Positions 1 through 9,797 of a DNA stretch of 64,000 nucleotides are shown here, piece by piece. Source of the stretch: Fidelibacterota bacterium (lineage in GTDB: Bacteria > Marinisomatota > Marinisomatia > SCGC-AAA003-L08 > GCA-002719095); contig PAHI01000076.1 of assembly GCA_002705575.1 (NCBI GenBank), forward strand, positions 1,328-65,327. Reading direction: 5' to 3'. Under the pieces are notes generated by a model. It was not told where the DNA came from, did not search any database, and saw nothing but the letters and a program-made list of their open reading frames with translations. Positions within the stretch are counted from its first letter, which is position 1; every line of letters begins with the position of its first letter. The position numbers and the translations under genes are program-made.

Positions 1-291
1 TTTTTTAGATAAAGTTTTCCAGTTTATATTTTCATAAACAACTCCAGTATATCTATCTATCGCAGGTGCACATTTAGATTTAAAAACAGCCTGATTTTCT
101 CTGTGAAACAAAACCGATTTTTCTTGAGAAGTCCCATAAATTGATCTTAAATCTTCTTCATCAATTAACTCTAGCAAATTAACAACTTGCTTTACTTCTT
201 TTTTGTAGTCGAAGTTTGTGTCTTCGAACTTAAGGTTCATAGGGTTTGCTATTTTAGCCTTACCTTCACTTGCAGGAATTAATATTTTCAT
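1..291 (-). CDS. yaaA: YaaA family protein (DUF328), 3' part outside window
   Basis: The reverse strand opens at 289-291 with ATG and reads 97 codons to the window edge without a stop. The N-terminus MKILIPASEGKAK and the later stretch AIDRYTGVVYENI match the conserved start and the YTGxVYE motif of the YaaA (DUF328) family. E. coli YaaA lowers free iron during peroxide stress; that role is family knowledge and not shown here. Only about 40% of the usual 250 residues are present. It lies 42 bases upstream of the TPR gene on the same strand, with nothing recognisable between them. Confidence 0.8.
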   Translation of the reverse strand, partial: MKILIPASEGKAKIANPMNLKFEDTNFDYKKEVKQVVNLLELIDEEDLRSIYGTSQEKSVLFHRENQAVFKSKCAPAIDRYTGVVYENINWKTLSKK

Positions 292-333
292 TTTAGTAAT
301 TTTTATTTTGTTGAGTGTAAAATTTATTAAATA

Positions 334-2634
334 TTAATTTATTTTCACATTAATAATTAAATTTAATGAATCATAGAAGTCTTGATTTATATAATAAAGG
401 TTATTTAGAGTTTTTTTAGTTTCCCGTATTTTACCTAAATTAAAATAGCATTGTCCTAGCTTAAATAGAGCATCTGCATTATCAGGCTCATTTTTAATTA
501 GTTTTTTAAAATACCTGGCTGCTGACTTATACTCTTTCATGTAATAATAGCATAGCCCTATATAGTAATCTGTTTCATTGTTAGATTCTTTAAAGTTTAA
601 ATATAAATTAAAATATTTTAATGCACTTTCATATCTAGATAATTTTAAATATGAAAGACCTACCATAAAGTTTGAATCTGAGTCGTGAATGTTATAGTTT
701 AAAAAATAATAATTAGCTTGTTCGTACAATTCAAGCTCAAAATATGTTACTCCTATTTGATATTTTATAAGTTCGTTGTTTTCATCAAGCTTTTCAGCAT
801 TTTTAAAAGAAATAAGAGCCTGAAAATAGCTTTTATTTTTAACATAAGATAGCGCTAATGCATAAAAAATATTTTCACTCCCCCCATCACAATCAATTAC
901 ACTGTTGTAATAATATATAGATTGTTCGTATTGTTCAGCTTTATAGTAAATCTCTCCAAGTTTTTTCATAACATCAATGTTATCGTTTTCAATTAATAGA
1001 ATTCTTTGATACATATTTACAGCGCTATCATACAATTCAAGGCTATTAAATGAGATTGCTAGTCGTTCAACATACATTAAATTATCAGTATTAATATTAA
1101 TTAGTCTATTATATGTGTCAATTGCTTCTCTATAACGTTCTTCTTTGAAAAAAATATCACCTAGCATGGCTAAAATTTCTTCAGAATCAGGATATATCGA
1201 AAAATGTTCTTTAAGTGGGTTTATTGCATCTTTGTAAAGTTCCATGTTATACAATAAACGTCCATATTTAATATTTAAATCATTAAAAGAGGTCTGGTAT
1301 TGTTTTGCTTTTTTATAATATAATAAAGATTGATCATATTGAAGAATTTCCTCATTTATAGATCCAAGATAATAATATGCATCAGCATATAAATCATTAA
1401 TTAAGATTGTTTTTTCAAAAGCATCTAGTGCAAAGTTATATTTATCAAGACCCATATATGCGAGTCCTAAATAATAATATGCATCGGCATTATTTGGATT
1501 TAATAATAAATATTGTGTTATTTTTGATCGAGCTTTTTCGTATTGAGATGAAGACAAATAAATTTTACCCAGTTCTATATAAGGCTCTACAATATAAGAA
1601 TCTAGTGAAATTATTGTTTTAAATGTATTAATGGCATTATTTGTATGTCCACTAGCTAAATAACAATTAGCGATTTTTAATCGGAGATTTATATCATCTT
1701 TTTTATTTAGCAATATTCTAAAATAATAAAAAGCTGCATCATTCCAATTGTTTTTTGAGAAGTGAATATCCCCTAATAATTCGAGACCTTTATGATCTTG
1801 GGGGTTATTTTCATTATATTGATTAGCAAATATTAGAGCATTATCATATTGGTCTAGTTTTAAATTTAATATAGATATAAAAAAATCAGATTTAATATCT
1901 AGAGTATCGTATTTCGCCTGATTGATAAATTCAGGCATTAGATAGGAAGTGTTTAAACTATCTAAAATTTCAATATTATAGTAATAGTCTAGGTTGATGT
2001 TATTTGATTCAAAAAATAAACTATTAGTTAAGCTTTCTACAGATTGAGCAAACAAATCTTGATTAAATGCAGTTTTTGCATCGTTTATTTCTCTATATAT
2101 TAAATTTTCTTTTTCTTCTTTTATATTTTCTTCAAAAGTTTCAAAAGTTATCAGATTATATTTTAATGAATCTGGTAAATTTTTGTTATGAATTGTAGAA
2201 ATAGTTTCAATTTTATTTATAGTAGCATCTAGCTTTAATGTATCATTTTTTTCATAATAGATTAATCCTAAATCATTGAGCGGATCTTTCATTAAAAATT
2301 GATTTTTTAACATTGTTTCACTATAGCTGTTGATTGATTTTAAAAGATATTTTTCAGATAAATTATATTGATTGATTAACATATAAAGGCGGCCAATTTT
2401 ATAAAAATAATTAGATATATATTCTTGACTATAAACATCTGAAAAATGAGATATTTCTGTAATTTCAATCAAGGTATTTATCGCGCTTAGTGTGTCGCCA
2501 ACAGCGAGGTATTTTTCTGAGAGTGATTCTAATTCTTTAATTGTATCTATTGTATCGATGTAATAAAATTTTGAATCTTCTGGGCTATCAGAAGATATTA
2601 GGATGGCAATTAATATAGCTATAACACATTTCAT
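334..2634 (-). CDS. exported TPR-repeat protein
   Basis: A 766-residue protein with a short hydrophobic N-terminus (MKCVIAILIAILISS) that looks like a signal peptide. From about residue 270 to the end it is nearly continuous tetratricopeptide repeats of 34 residues, seen as recurring A-x-x-Y-Y-x-G and P-x-x-A-x-A-x-Y-x-L-G motifs; an earlier TPR lies at about 60-110. Such solenoids serve as protein-protein scaffolds, here probably in the periplasm. There is no catalytic domain. It is transcribed divergently from the DAHP synthase gene across a 113-base AT-rich gap. The specific partner or process cannot be told from sequence. Confidence 0.8.
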   Translation of the reverse strand: MKCVIAILIAILISSDSPEDSKFYYIDTIDTIKELESLSEKYLAVGDTLSAINTLIEITEISHFSDVYSQEYISNYFYKIGRLYMLINQYNLSEKYLLKSINSYSETMLKNQFLMKDPLNDLGLIYYEKNDTLKLDATINKIETISTIHNKNLPDSLKYNLITFETFEENIKEEKENLIYREINDAKTAFNQDLFAQSVESLTNSLFFESNNINLDYYYNIEILDSLNTSYLMPEFINQAKYDTLDIKSDFFISILNLKLDQYDNALIFANQYNENNPQDHKGLELLGDIHFSKNNWNDAAFYYFRILLNKKDDINLRLKIANCYLASGHTNNAINTFKTIISLDSYIVEPYIELGKIYLSSSQYEKARSKITQYLLLNPNNADAYYYLGLAYMGLDKYNFALDAFEKTILINDLYADAYYYLGSINEEILQYDQSLLYYKKAKQYQTSFNDLNIKYGRLLYNMELYKDAINPLKEHFSIYPDSEEILAMLGDIFFKEERYREAIDTYNRLININTDNLMYVERLAISFNSLELYDSAVNMYQRILLIENDNIDVMKKLGEIYYKAEQYEQSIYYYNSVIDCDGGSENIFYALALSYVKNKSYFQALISFKNAEKLDENNELIKYQIGVTYFELELYEQANYYFLNYNIHDSDSNFMVGLSYLKLSRYESALKYFNLYLNFKESNNETDYYIGLCYYYMKEYKSAARYFKKLIKNEPDNADALFKLGQCYFNLGKIRETKKTLNNLYYINQDFYDSLNLIINVKIN

Positions 2635-2747
2635 TTAGAATTAATTTTAATATGATTTGTAATGAAATTTGTTCCTTTCAATTCTTGAATATTTTTGTAT
2701 AAATTTATAACCGATTATTTAATTCAAATACCATAAAATGCAATAAG

Positions 2748-4058
2748 ATGAAAAAGTTATTAAAATTAAACCATTCTTGGATGATTGATTCTTGGAAAAA
2801 ATATCACATATCTCAGTGTCCAAATTGGCCTGTAGACAAATTAAAAAATGTAATAGAATTAATTAATTCCTTTCCTCCTCTAGTACCAATTCATGAGATT
2901 ATAAGTCTAAAGAAACAGCTTAAAAATGTAGCAAGTAAAAAAGCGTTTATTTTATTGGGAGGAGATTGTGCAGAAACTTTTGCTGATTTTAAGCATGAAT
3001 TGATTGAAAATAAATTAAAAATAATTTTTCAAATGTCTTTAATACTTAGCTATAATTTACAAAAACCAATTATTAAAATTGGCAGAATGGCCGGTCAGTT
3101 TGCAAAGCCAAGATCTTCAATGAGTGAAATTAAAAATAAAGTTATTTTACCTTGTTATATGGGAGATGCCGTAAATAGTAAAGAATTTGATAATAAAGCG
3201 CGTACCCCAAATCCAGATAGATTAATTAAAGCATATAATCAATCAGCTGCTACTTTGAATTTACTACGTTCATTAACTGAAAAAGATATATACGATATAG
3301 TATCAGATTTTAATTCAACTAAAATAACAAAAATTGAAAGAATTAAGAGCTCACTAAGTTTTGTAAAAAGTATACATAATAGAGAAATGTATAAATATTT
3401 TTTTTCCAAGGATTTTTTTACTGCTCATGAATCTTTGTTGTTAGACTATGAGGCATCTTTAACCAGGCAAGACAATAAAGGTTTATGGTATAGTAGCTCT
3501 TCTCATATGGTTTGGTTGGGATATAGAACCAACTATCCTGATTCTGCTCATATAGAGTTTTTATCAGGCGTTGAAAACCCCATAGGTATTAAAGTTGGCC
3601 CAGAAACTGATTTAAAAGCTTTAATATATAGTATACAAAAATTGAACCCTAAAAATGAAATAGGCAAAATAATCTTAATATTAAGATTTGGTATAGGTAC
3701 AGTAGAGAATAGTATTTTTGAGTTAATTCACTTAATTAAAAACAATTCTTTAAACGTTTTGTGGATGTGTGATCCTATGCATGGAAATACTTTTAAAACA
3801 AAAAAAGGAATTAAAACCAGAGAATTTGATGATATTGTTAATGAATTAAAATGCTTTTTTAAAATTTTAAAATTAAATGATATTTATTCATCAGGAGTTC
3901 ATTTTGAGCTTACATCAGAAGATGTTACTGAATGTGTAAGTGAATCGTATAATATCAGGCAATCAAATATGCATGAGAGGTATGAAACAGCATGTGATCC
4001 TAGGTTAAATAAAAAACAAAGCTTAGATATTGCAACATTAATTACACAATTAATATAA
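2748..4058 (+). CDS. class II 3-deoxy-7-phosphoheptulonate (DAHP) synthase
   Basis: First enzyme of the shikimate pathway, condensing phosphoenolpyruvate with erythrose 4-phosphate. The 436 residues carry the class II (plant/mycobacterial type) signatures in order: GGDCAETFADF, KIGRMAGQFAKPRSS, RTPNPDRLIKAYNQSAATLN, FTAHESLLLDYEASLTR, SSSSHMVWLGYRT, HIEFLSGVENPIGIKVGP and WMCDPMHGNT. These contain the metal-binding Cys, His and Asp/Glu and the PEP-binding Arg/Lys residues known for the family. Length is normal. No other aromatic pathway gene is adjacent; the next gene, 11 bases on, is an aminotransferase. Phenazine-type PhzC shares this fold, but nothing nearby suggests phenazines. Confidence 0.93.
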   Translation: MKKLLKLNHSWMIDSWKKYHISQCPNWPVDKLKNVIELINSFPPLVPIHEIISLKKQLKNVASKKAFILLGGDCAETFADFKHELIENKLKIIFQMSLILSYNLQKPIIKIGRMAGQFAKPRSSMSEIKNKVILPCYMGDAVNSKEFDNKARTPNPDRLIKAYNQSAATLNLLRSLTEKDIYDIVSDFNSTKITKIERIKSSLSFVKSIHNREMYKYFFSKDFFTAHESLLLDYEASLTRQDNKGLWYSSSSHMVWLGYRTNYPDSAHIEFLSGVENPIGIKVGPETDLKALIYSIQKLNPKNEIGKIILILRFGIGTVENSIFELIHLIKNNSLNVLWMCDPMHGNTFKTKKGIKTREFDDIVNELKCFFKILKLNDIYSSGVHFELTSEDVTECVSESYNIRQSNMHERYETACDPRLNKKQSLDIATLITQLI

Positions 4059-4069
4059 AAGAGGAACAT

Positions 4070-5401
4070 ATGGATAAATTAAAAATTACAGGATATGGTG
4101 ATGACTTAACTATTAATGATGTTAGAATTGGAGATCTTTCTCCTTCTGAACATGAAAATATAGAAAAGGAAAAGGGGGGACAAAATTACAAGCCTCTTGA
4201 AAATGTGGTTGTTTCTCACGTCAAAGATTCTTCTACTCTAATATGTAGAAAACCATCTAAAAATAAAATAGAAGCTTATATTGAAGAAGAATTGATTGAT
4301 GGATTGTGTTGTTATTCAGCCGTTAACCAAGGTCAATTAAATAAAGAAATTGTTGATGCAATAGTTTATCATTTAAAAGATGAAAAATTGCCCACTATCC
4401 CTAGATCTATAAGGCATAAATACATGGCAGCTTTTTTATTAGCATCTACAGCAATTACGGGTATGGATAAAGTTGTTCCAAAAGTTGCTGGCGTAGAATC
4501 ATGGGAGCTAACATTTAAATTATGTCGTAGGTGGGGCTATGAAGTTAAAAAAATACCCCAAAACAAATGTATTATTGTTGGAGCAAAAGGGAATTTTCAT
4601 GGTCGTTCAGTAGCAGCTGTATCAATGTCAGATGATTTAGAGGCTAGGAGTAATTTTGGTCCATTTGTACCAGGCATAGAATTAGTACCTTATAATGATA
4701 TCGAAGCATTAGAAGAGTTGTTTAATAAAAAAGGAGAATATATCGCTGCATACTCTGTTGAGCCAATTCAAGGAGAGGCAGGAGTTATCATTCCTGATGA
4801 TGATTACTGGCCTAAGGTACAAGAATTATGCAAAAAACATAATATTTTATTAGCAATGGATGAAGTTCAAACAGGGTTTGGTAGAACAGGGTTCAATTTT
4901 GCACATCAATTATTTGGAGTAAAGCCAGACTTAATGGGTTGCGGTAAAGCTGCAGGAGGAGGAATATTGCCTGTTTCATTTGTTGCAGGTAGAAAAGATG
5001 TCATAGATACACTTACCCCAGGCTCTGAAGGTTCAACTTTCGGAGGCTATCCTTTAGCATCTATTGTAGGTGTATATGCAATTAAAGTTCTTGTAGATCA
5101 TGCTTTGGCAGAAAAAGCTCGTATAAGAGGTTCACAATTAATGAATCATTATGAAGATATAAAAAGTGATTTTCCAGATAAAATAAAAGAGGTTAGGGGT
5201 AAGGGGCTTTTAACAGCATTTGAAATGTTTGATAGTCCACAACTTGATGGACATAAGGTATCTGTTGATTTGTTAAATAGAGGAGTTTATGCTAAAGAAA
5301 CTCATCACTCTACTATACGAATTGCACCAGCTTTAACTATTGAGGCATGGCAAATTGATAATATTGCTGAAGAAATTAGAGCTGTTATAAAATCACTTTG
5401 A
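4070..5401 (+). CDS. rocD: class III aminotransferase, ornithine--oxo-acid transaminase-like
   Basis: PLP enzyme of 443 residues. AYSAVNQG-like SAVNQGQ, GNFHGRS, FGPFVPGIELVPYND, VEPIQGEAGV, MDEVQTGFGRTG, the PLP-lysine region CGKAAGGGILPVSF and GSTFGGYPLAS all match ornithine aminotransferases, which move the delta-amino group of ornithine to 2-oxoglutarate. The protein is odd in three ways: an N-terminal extension of about 35 residues, a rewritten region between it and SAVNQG, and KVAGVESWE in place of the usual NTGAEAVE. The fold and chemistry are well supported but the exact amine donor could differ. A good ribosome site (AGAGGA) precedes the start. Confidence 0.78.
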   Translation: MDKLKITGYGDDLTINDVRIGDLSPSEHENIEKEKGGQNYKPLENVVVSHVKDSSTLICRKPSKNKIEAYIEEELIDGLCCYSAVNQGQLNKEIVDAIVYHLKDEKLPTIPRSIRHKYMAAFLLASTAITGMDKVVPKVAGVESWELTFKLCRRWGYEVKKIPQNKCIIVGAKGNFHGRSVAAVSMSDDLEARSNFGPFVPGIELVPYNDIEALEELFNKKGEYIAAYSVEPIQGEAGVIIPDDDYWPKVQELCKKHNILLAMDEVQTGFGRTGFNFAHQLFGVKPDLMGCGKAAGGGILPVSFVAGRKDVIDTLTPGSEGSTFGGYPLASIVGVYAIKVLVDHALAEKARIRGSQLMNHYEDIKSDFPDKIKEVRGKGLLTAFEMFDSPQLDGHKVSVDLLNRGVYAKETHHSTIRIAPALTIEAWQIDNIAEEIRAVIKSL

Positions 5402-5434
5402 TTATTTATAACTATTTTAATAAAATTTGATACA

Positions 5435-5839
5435 ATGATTCGGTATATAAACATATCATTCATGTTGTTTTTATTTCTTGTGCTTACATCATGCGAATCT
5501 TCTAATAGTTTAATTATGGATAGAGGGTCTTATTTTTATAAAAATGAAAATTACAATGAAGCAGCAAATCAATTTAATAAGGTGATTTTAAGTTATCCCC
5601 AAAACATTAATTTACTTCGATCAAAAGATATAGAGATATTAGCTCATGCATATCAACAGCTTGCTTTATGTCAATCTAAATTAGCAATATTGTCTAATGA
5701 TATGACAAATAAAAAAATATACTTTAATGAAGCTATTGAAAATATAAAGAAGGCTGAACGTTTAGTTATAAAGCCTCAAAAACGTGAAGAATACAGAAAG
5801 ACACATCTTGGTATAAAGTTTCAGTTAGAATCATTATAG
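5435..5839 (+). CDS. small TPR-like lipoprotein
   Basis: A 134-residue protein with a lipoprotein signal: hydrophobic MLFLFLVLTSC with the lipobox Cys at residue 20. The mature part contains TPR-like helices (GSYFYKNENYNEAANQFNKV, then HAYQQLALCQSKLA). It probably sits on a membrane facing the periplasm as a small adaptor. Its stop codon lies 7 bases from the end of the convergent surface-protein gene, leaving no room for a conventional terminator. Function unknown. Confidence 0.75.
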   Translation: MIRYINISFMLFLFLVLTSCESSNSLIMDRGSYFYKNENYNEAANQFNKVILSYPQNINLLRSKDIEILAHAYQQLALCQSKLAILSNDMTNKKIYFNEAIENIKKAERLVIKPQKREEYRKTHLGIKFQLESL

Positions 5840-5846
5840 TCTTATA

Positions 5847-8800
5847 TTAGAAGTCAAAGCCTATTGAGATATACCACCCTCGATATTCAGATTTACCACT
5901 TATTGGATAATATTGCCAAGTATAATCTAACTGCCACGGCATGTTAAAAAAAACAAACCTAGGACCAAATCCATAAGTCCATGACCAACCATCAGAATTA
6001 TTACTTTCTATTGATAAATCTCCGCCCCAATAATTTTTATCATTAAAATTTGGAAAGTCTTTATTCCAAGTTAAACCAATATCAGTAAATAAAACACCAT
6101 TCAGCTGTCCTAGCCATTTAATTGTTGGAAAGTAGTATAATAAAAAGGGAAGACGATATTCTAAATTAATGAGCATAACGTTGTTTCCGTTTCTTGCCCC
6201 TAAAGGTATTCCCCTTAAAGGATAGATATATTCTGAAAAATAACGATTTGTTCCAAGGACACTATTGTTTGAATTATCTTGCTCGCTAAATATGGCAGGC
6301 ACACCCCCTAGTTTAAAATTATAGTCACTGTTACCCCAGAATTTTCCAATGAATAATCTGCTAGCAAAGCTTGTCACTAAATTTAGATCTTTATATGATC
6401 TTAAATCGATTGTTGCACATCTAAAATAATCAGAATTGTTTGATTTAGGTGTAAAACGATATTTAAGATATAATCTTGTTCCTTTAATAGGATGAAATCC
6501 TCTCCATTTTGTATTATCCCAAACATACTTAACATAAGGTTGTAAAATATTTTGACTGCTAGAATATGTCTCATCGACATAATAATTATTAACTGTAAAT
6601 TGAGTTTCAAGAGTGTGGTGCAAATTAATTGAAAATTCATATCTAGAAAAACGATTTATAGGATATCTAGCTTGGACATCAATACCAAAATCTTCTAATC
6701 TAAAATCTGGAACATTAAATAGTTCATTATTAATACCGTTTGATGAGTCAAAATATAAATAAGCATAGTGATAAAGTTTGAAAAACCAATCTAATCTTCT
6801 TGGTAATAAATGATATTCAATCATGTAGTCTGAATTTTTAAAATCAACTTCAGCTTCAGTGTTTATATATACCCTATGGTTTCCTAAAATATCACTAAAC
6901 AATATTTGTGCCATCCCCTGTGTATTATCATATGTAAGGTCTAATGAAAAAGATAATTGCATGAAATCAAGAGTGAATCTTGGTTTATCATAAGAATAAA
7001 TTGTGTTGTTATAAACTCTATCCTGTTCTTTATCTTCAGTTGGTATTTTTACTTTAGATGAATCTAGATTATTAAAAACAAAATTTTGATAATTGCGTTT
7101 ATCTAAGGTTTCATTATTTGTTTCTTTATCAGCTGTTCGTACTAACTTTGTGTATGATAAATCATTATTTACCCAATCACTTTTAGGAATTTGAATGTTT
7201 TTTTCTAAGTTTTTTAAAGGATTTGAGATGCTGTAAATATTATATCCGGATTCTTCTAATCCGCACAATAGAATTTGATTATTTTTTTTGTTTAAAATAA
7301 ATTGTGTTATTCCAGTAGATATATTAGTTAAAGCCATTTTTAATGTATCTTGTTTAACATAGATATTACTAATTCCAGATTCATCTGATAAATATATAAT
7401 AGATTCTCCATCACTTAATTCTTGAGGGTAAGATTCATTGCTTTCAGAATCTGTTATTCTTTTAATTATTCTAGTATCTTTGTTTATTGTATATATATCT
7501 TGACTGTCACAATCTATAGTGTTAATTAAACTTTCTTGATTTAGATTGCTGTTTGTAAAGCTGTATTTCTCTCTATTAGATATGAAATATATGGTTTGCC
7601 CATTAGTTGACCAGGATATATCAGACTCTGAAAACCAATCATTTGTTAAATTAATTAAATCGTCATTTTTATAATTGTATAGATATATGTCTGACTGGTA
7701 TCCATTATTTCCTATAAAAGCTATTTCATCATTAGAGCTGTTAGTATTCCAGGCAGGTTGAAAAATACCTTCAAGATCAAACCGAAACTCTTCTAATTTG
7801 TCTGTTATTAAATCTAATATAAATAGTACATCTGACTCGCCTGATTTAGCAGAAAAAGTAATTTTTTCTCCATTAGGAGACCACGATATTCCAGGCTTTA
7901 AAATATGTAATTCTTCAAACTTGGAACTACTTTCTCCATCAATAATTTTTTTTATAAATTTTCCGTCTATCGTTGAAACAAGATAGATTCCCATATTCCC
8001 AGATTTATTAGAATATAAAGCAAATTTTTCTCCTGTGGGTGATATAGATGGAGAAATATTGTAACTATTATTGAGTTTTTTGTGGTCTATAAGCTTTTTA
8101 CTTATTTCATTTAAATTATTTCTAGATTTAATTTCAGGCCAGTATAAATCTTTAAGATTTTTGTGCCACATATTAAGTAAGTCTTCCATATCTACCCCAA
8201 GAGATGCTTCGATTGCTTTTTCTACGGTTCCTTTCCTTTTTATTTCCCAAAGTATTTCAGCAATAATTTCTTCTCCCCATTCACTAGTTATGAAATTCCA
8301 TATAGAATGTCCTCCCCTATATGCTAAATAACCATTTAATTCATTAAAGTTTGGCAGTTCTCCACCGTTTATTGCTAGATCTCGTGCCCACATTTCTGAG
8401 TTAGAGGTCCACTTAGATGCAAGATATTCTGCAAGTCCTTCATTCATCCATAATGGAATTGGTTTTACATTGCTATAAATCATGTTTTTTAAAGTTCCAC
8501 CATAAAGCATGTCATTTATAAATAAATGAACCATTTCATGATGTATTACATGTTTAAAATCTTTCAGAGAGCCATCAAATGGAATAACTATACGATTTTT
8601 ATAAAGCTCCGTCACTCCACCTATTCCTTCTTGCATATACGTGGTTACTACATTAGTTTGCTGAAAATCATTATGTGAATTATGTATTATTATGGTATAT
8701 CGATCTTTTAGTGTCCAATTCATGTAATTAGATATTTTATCATGCGCCACTTGAGTCTCTTGATCAAGGAAATAAGTGTTTTTTTGACCATCTTCATAGA

Positions 8801-8966
8801 AATAGATGTCAAAATATTTTGTTTGTATGTATTTCCAATCAAATTTTTTATACTGGGCTATATTTTGCCCAAATTGAGCTAAAATAAATTCTCCCAGAAA
8901 TACAAAAAAAATGAAAATATATGTAGATTTAATTGTCATTTGCTCTCTAAATATATATAAATTCAT
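5847..8966 (-). CDS. peptidase MA-like / TolB-type propeller / outer-membrane barrel surface protein
   Basis: A 1039-residue three-part protein. After a signal sequence (hydrophobic residues 15-30, ending ILAQ) there is a gluzincin-like peptidase region with HEMVH at 143-147 and NEGLAEYLA downstream as the likely third zinc ligand. Residues about 300-620 contain TolB/WD40-like blades (ISPTGEKFALYSNKSG, ISWSPNGEKITFSAKSG, ISWSTNGQTIYFIS). The last about 370 residues resemble an Omp85/surface-antigen barrel, with RYPINRFSRYEF, GFHPIKGTRLYLKYRF and a C-terminal Phe (ISIGFDF). An alternative start is the Met at residue 10 (position 8939), preceded by AGAGAG. The parts are each recognisable; the combined role is unknown. 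Confidence 0.82.
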   Translation of the reverse strand: MNLYIFREQMTIKSTYIFIFFVFLGEFILAQFGQNIAQYKKFDWKYIQTKYFDIYFYEDGQKNTYFLDQETQVAHDKISNYMNWTLKDRYTIIIHNSHNDFQQTNVVTTYMQEGIGGVTELYKNRIVIPFDGSLKDFKHVIHHEMVHLFINDMLYGGTLKNMIYSNVKPIPLWMNEGLAEYLASKWTSNSEMWARDLAINGGELPNFNELNGYLAYRGGHSIWNFITSEWGEEIIAEILWEIKRKGTVEKAIEASLGVDMEDLLNMWHKNLKDLYWPEIKSRNNLNEISKKLIDHKKLNNSYNISPSISPTGEKFALYSNKSGNMGIYLVSTIDGKFIKKIIDGESSSKFEELHILKPGISWSPNGEKITFSAKSGESDVLFILDLITDKLEEFRFDLEGIFQPAWNTNSSNDEIAFIGNNGYQSDIYLYNYKNDDLINLTNDWFSESDISWSTNGQTIYFISNREKYSFTNSNLNQESLINTIDCDSQDIYTINKDTRIIKRITDSESNESYPQELSDGESIIYLSDESGISNIYVKQDTLKMALTNISTGITQFILNKKNNQILLCGLEESGYNIYSISNPLKNLEKNIQIPKSDWVNNDLSYTKLVRTADKETNNETLDKRNYQNFVFNNLDSSKVKIPTEDKEQDRVYNNTIYSYDKPRFTLDFMQLSFSLDLTYDNTQGMAQILFSDILGNHRVYINTEAEVDFKNSDYMIEYHLLPRRLDWFFKLYHYAYLYFDSSNGINNELFNVPDFRLEDFGIDVQARYPINRFSRYEFSINLHHTLETQFTVNNYYVDETYSSSQNILQPYVKYVWDNTKWRGFHPIKGTRLYLKYRFTPKSNNSDYFRCATIDLRSYKDLNLVTSFASRLFIGKFWGNSDYNFKLGGVPAIFSEQDNSNNSVLGTNRYFSEYIYPLRGIPLGARNGNNVMLINLEYRLPFLLYYFPTIKWLGQLNGVLFTDIGLTWNKDFPNFNDKNYWGGDLSIESNNSDGWSWTYGFGPRFVFFNMPWQLDYTWQYYPISGKSEYRGWYISIGFDF

Positions 8967-8998
8967 AATATTTTTGATTAATTGTTTTAAATTCGAGC

Positions 8999-9739
8999 AT
9001 GAACTTACCTCTTTTTTTTATATCGGATTCTCATATCGGAATGAAAATAGATTCAAATGAATTAAAAAGGCGGGAAAAATTATTTTCTGTTCTTGATAAA
9101 ATAAAAGCATCAAAAGGGACTCTTATAATAGGAGGTGATTTTTTTGATTTTTGGTTTGATTTTAATCAAGCTGTGCCAGATTGCTATAAGGATGTTTTTA
9201 AAAAATTAGAAGGGCTAAAAAAGGAAGGAATAGAAATTCATTATATTGCAGGCAATCATGATTATTGGGATTTTGGATGTTTTGAGTCACGATTTGCGAA
9301 ATTTTTTCATAAACGAGATTTAATTATTGATGATTTTAATTGTAAGATTTTAGTTACTCATGGAGATGGTTTGCTAAAAGATGATTATAGTTATAGGTTT
9401 ATGAAAAAAATTATTCGAAGCAAAATTTTTATAACTTTTTTTAAACTGTTATCAAACAAAATAGGATATAAAATTGGTGGAAAGATTTCCAATACAAGCA
9501 AAGATTATCATCATTTTGATGATAGGAGTATTGAAATAAAGAAAGAGATGAAGGAATTTGCTATTAAAAAATGGAAAGAACAATTTGATGTGATCCTTAT
9601 GGGACATTACCATCAAAAAGAAATAGTTGAAGGAAATTCGTCAAAAAAATTAATATTTTTAGGAGATTGGCTTAAGCATTTTAATGTCACCAAATTTGAT
9701 GGGCAAAATTGGAGTCAATTTTCTTGGAATGAATTGTAA
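8999..9739 (+). CDS. lpxH: UDP-2,3-diacylglucosamine diphosphatase LpxH-like
   Basis: Calcineurin-like metallophosphoesterase of 246 residues, the normal length for LpxH. The metal-ligand motifs appear in order: DSHIG, GGDFFDFWF, GNHDYW, THGDGL and GHYHQKE. LpxH hydrolyses UDP-2,3-diacylglucosamine to lipid X at the membrane during lipid A synthesis. This agrees with the LPS genes waaA and a kdsC-like gene elsewhere in the window. The start codon lies only 32 bases from the start of the divergent surface-protein gene. Relatives acting on other substrates share these motifs, so the substrate is inferred. Confidence 0.85.
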   Translation: MNLPLFFISDSHIGMKIDSNELKRREKLFSVLDKIKASKGTLIIGGDFFDFWFDFNQAVPDCYKDVFKKLEGLKKEGIEIHYIAGNHDYWDFGCFESRFAKFFHKRDLIIDDFNCKILVTHGDGLLKDDYSYRFMKKIIRSKIFITFFKLLSNKIGYKIGGKISNTSKDYHHFDDRSIEIKKEMKEFAIKKWKEQFDVILMGHYHQKEIVEGNSSKKLIFLGDWLKHFNVTKFDGQNWSQFSWNEL

Positions 9740-9797
9740 ATTTATTTAGTTTTAACGCTATACTGGGTTTTTTTAAACAAAATTGTAGTATTAATTT

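Noticed and set aside
334..2634. Tandem DNA repeat or CRISPR in the TPR gene
   Set aside because: The periodicity is at protein level (34 residues) with divergent DNA; there are no direct repeats with unique spacers anywhere in the window.
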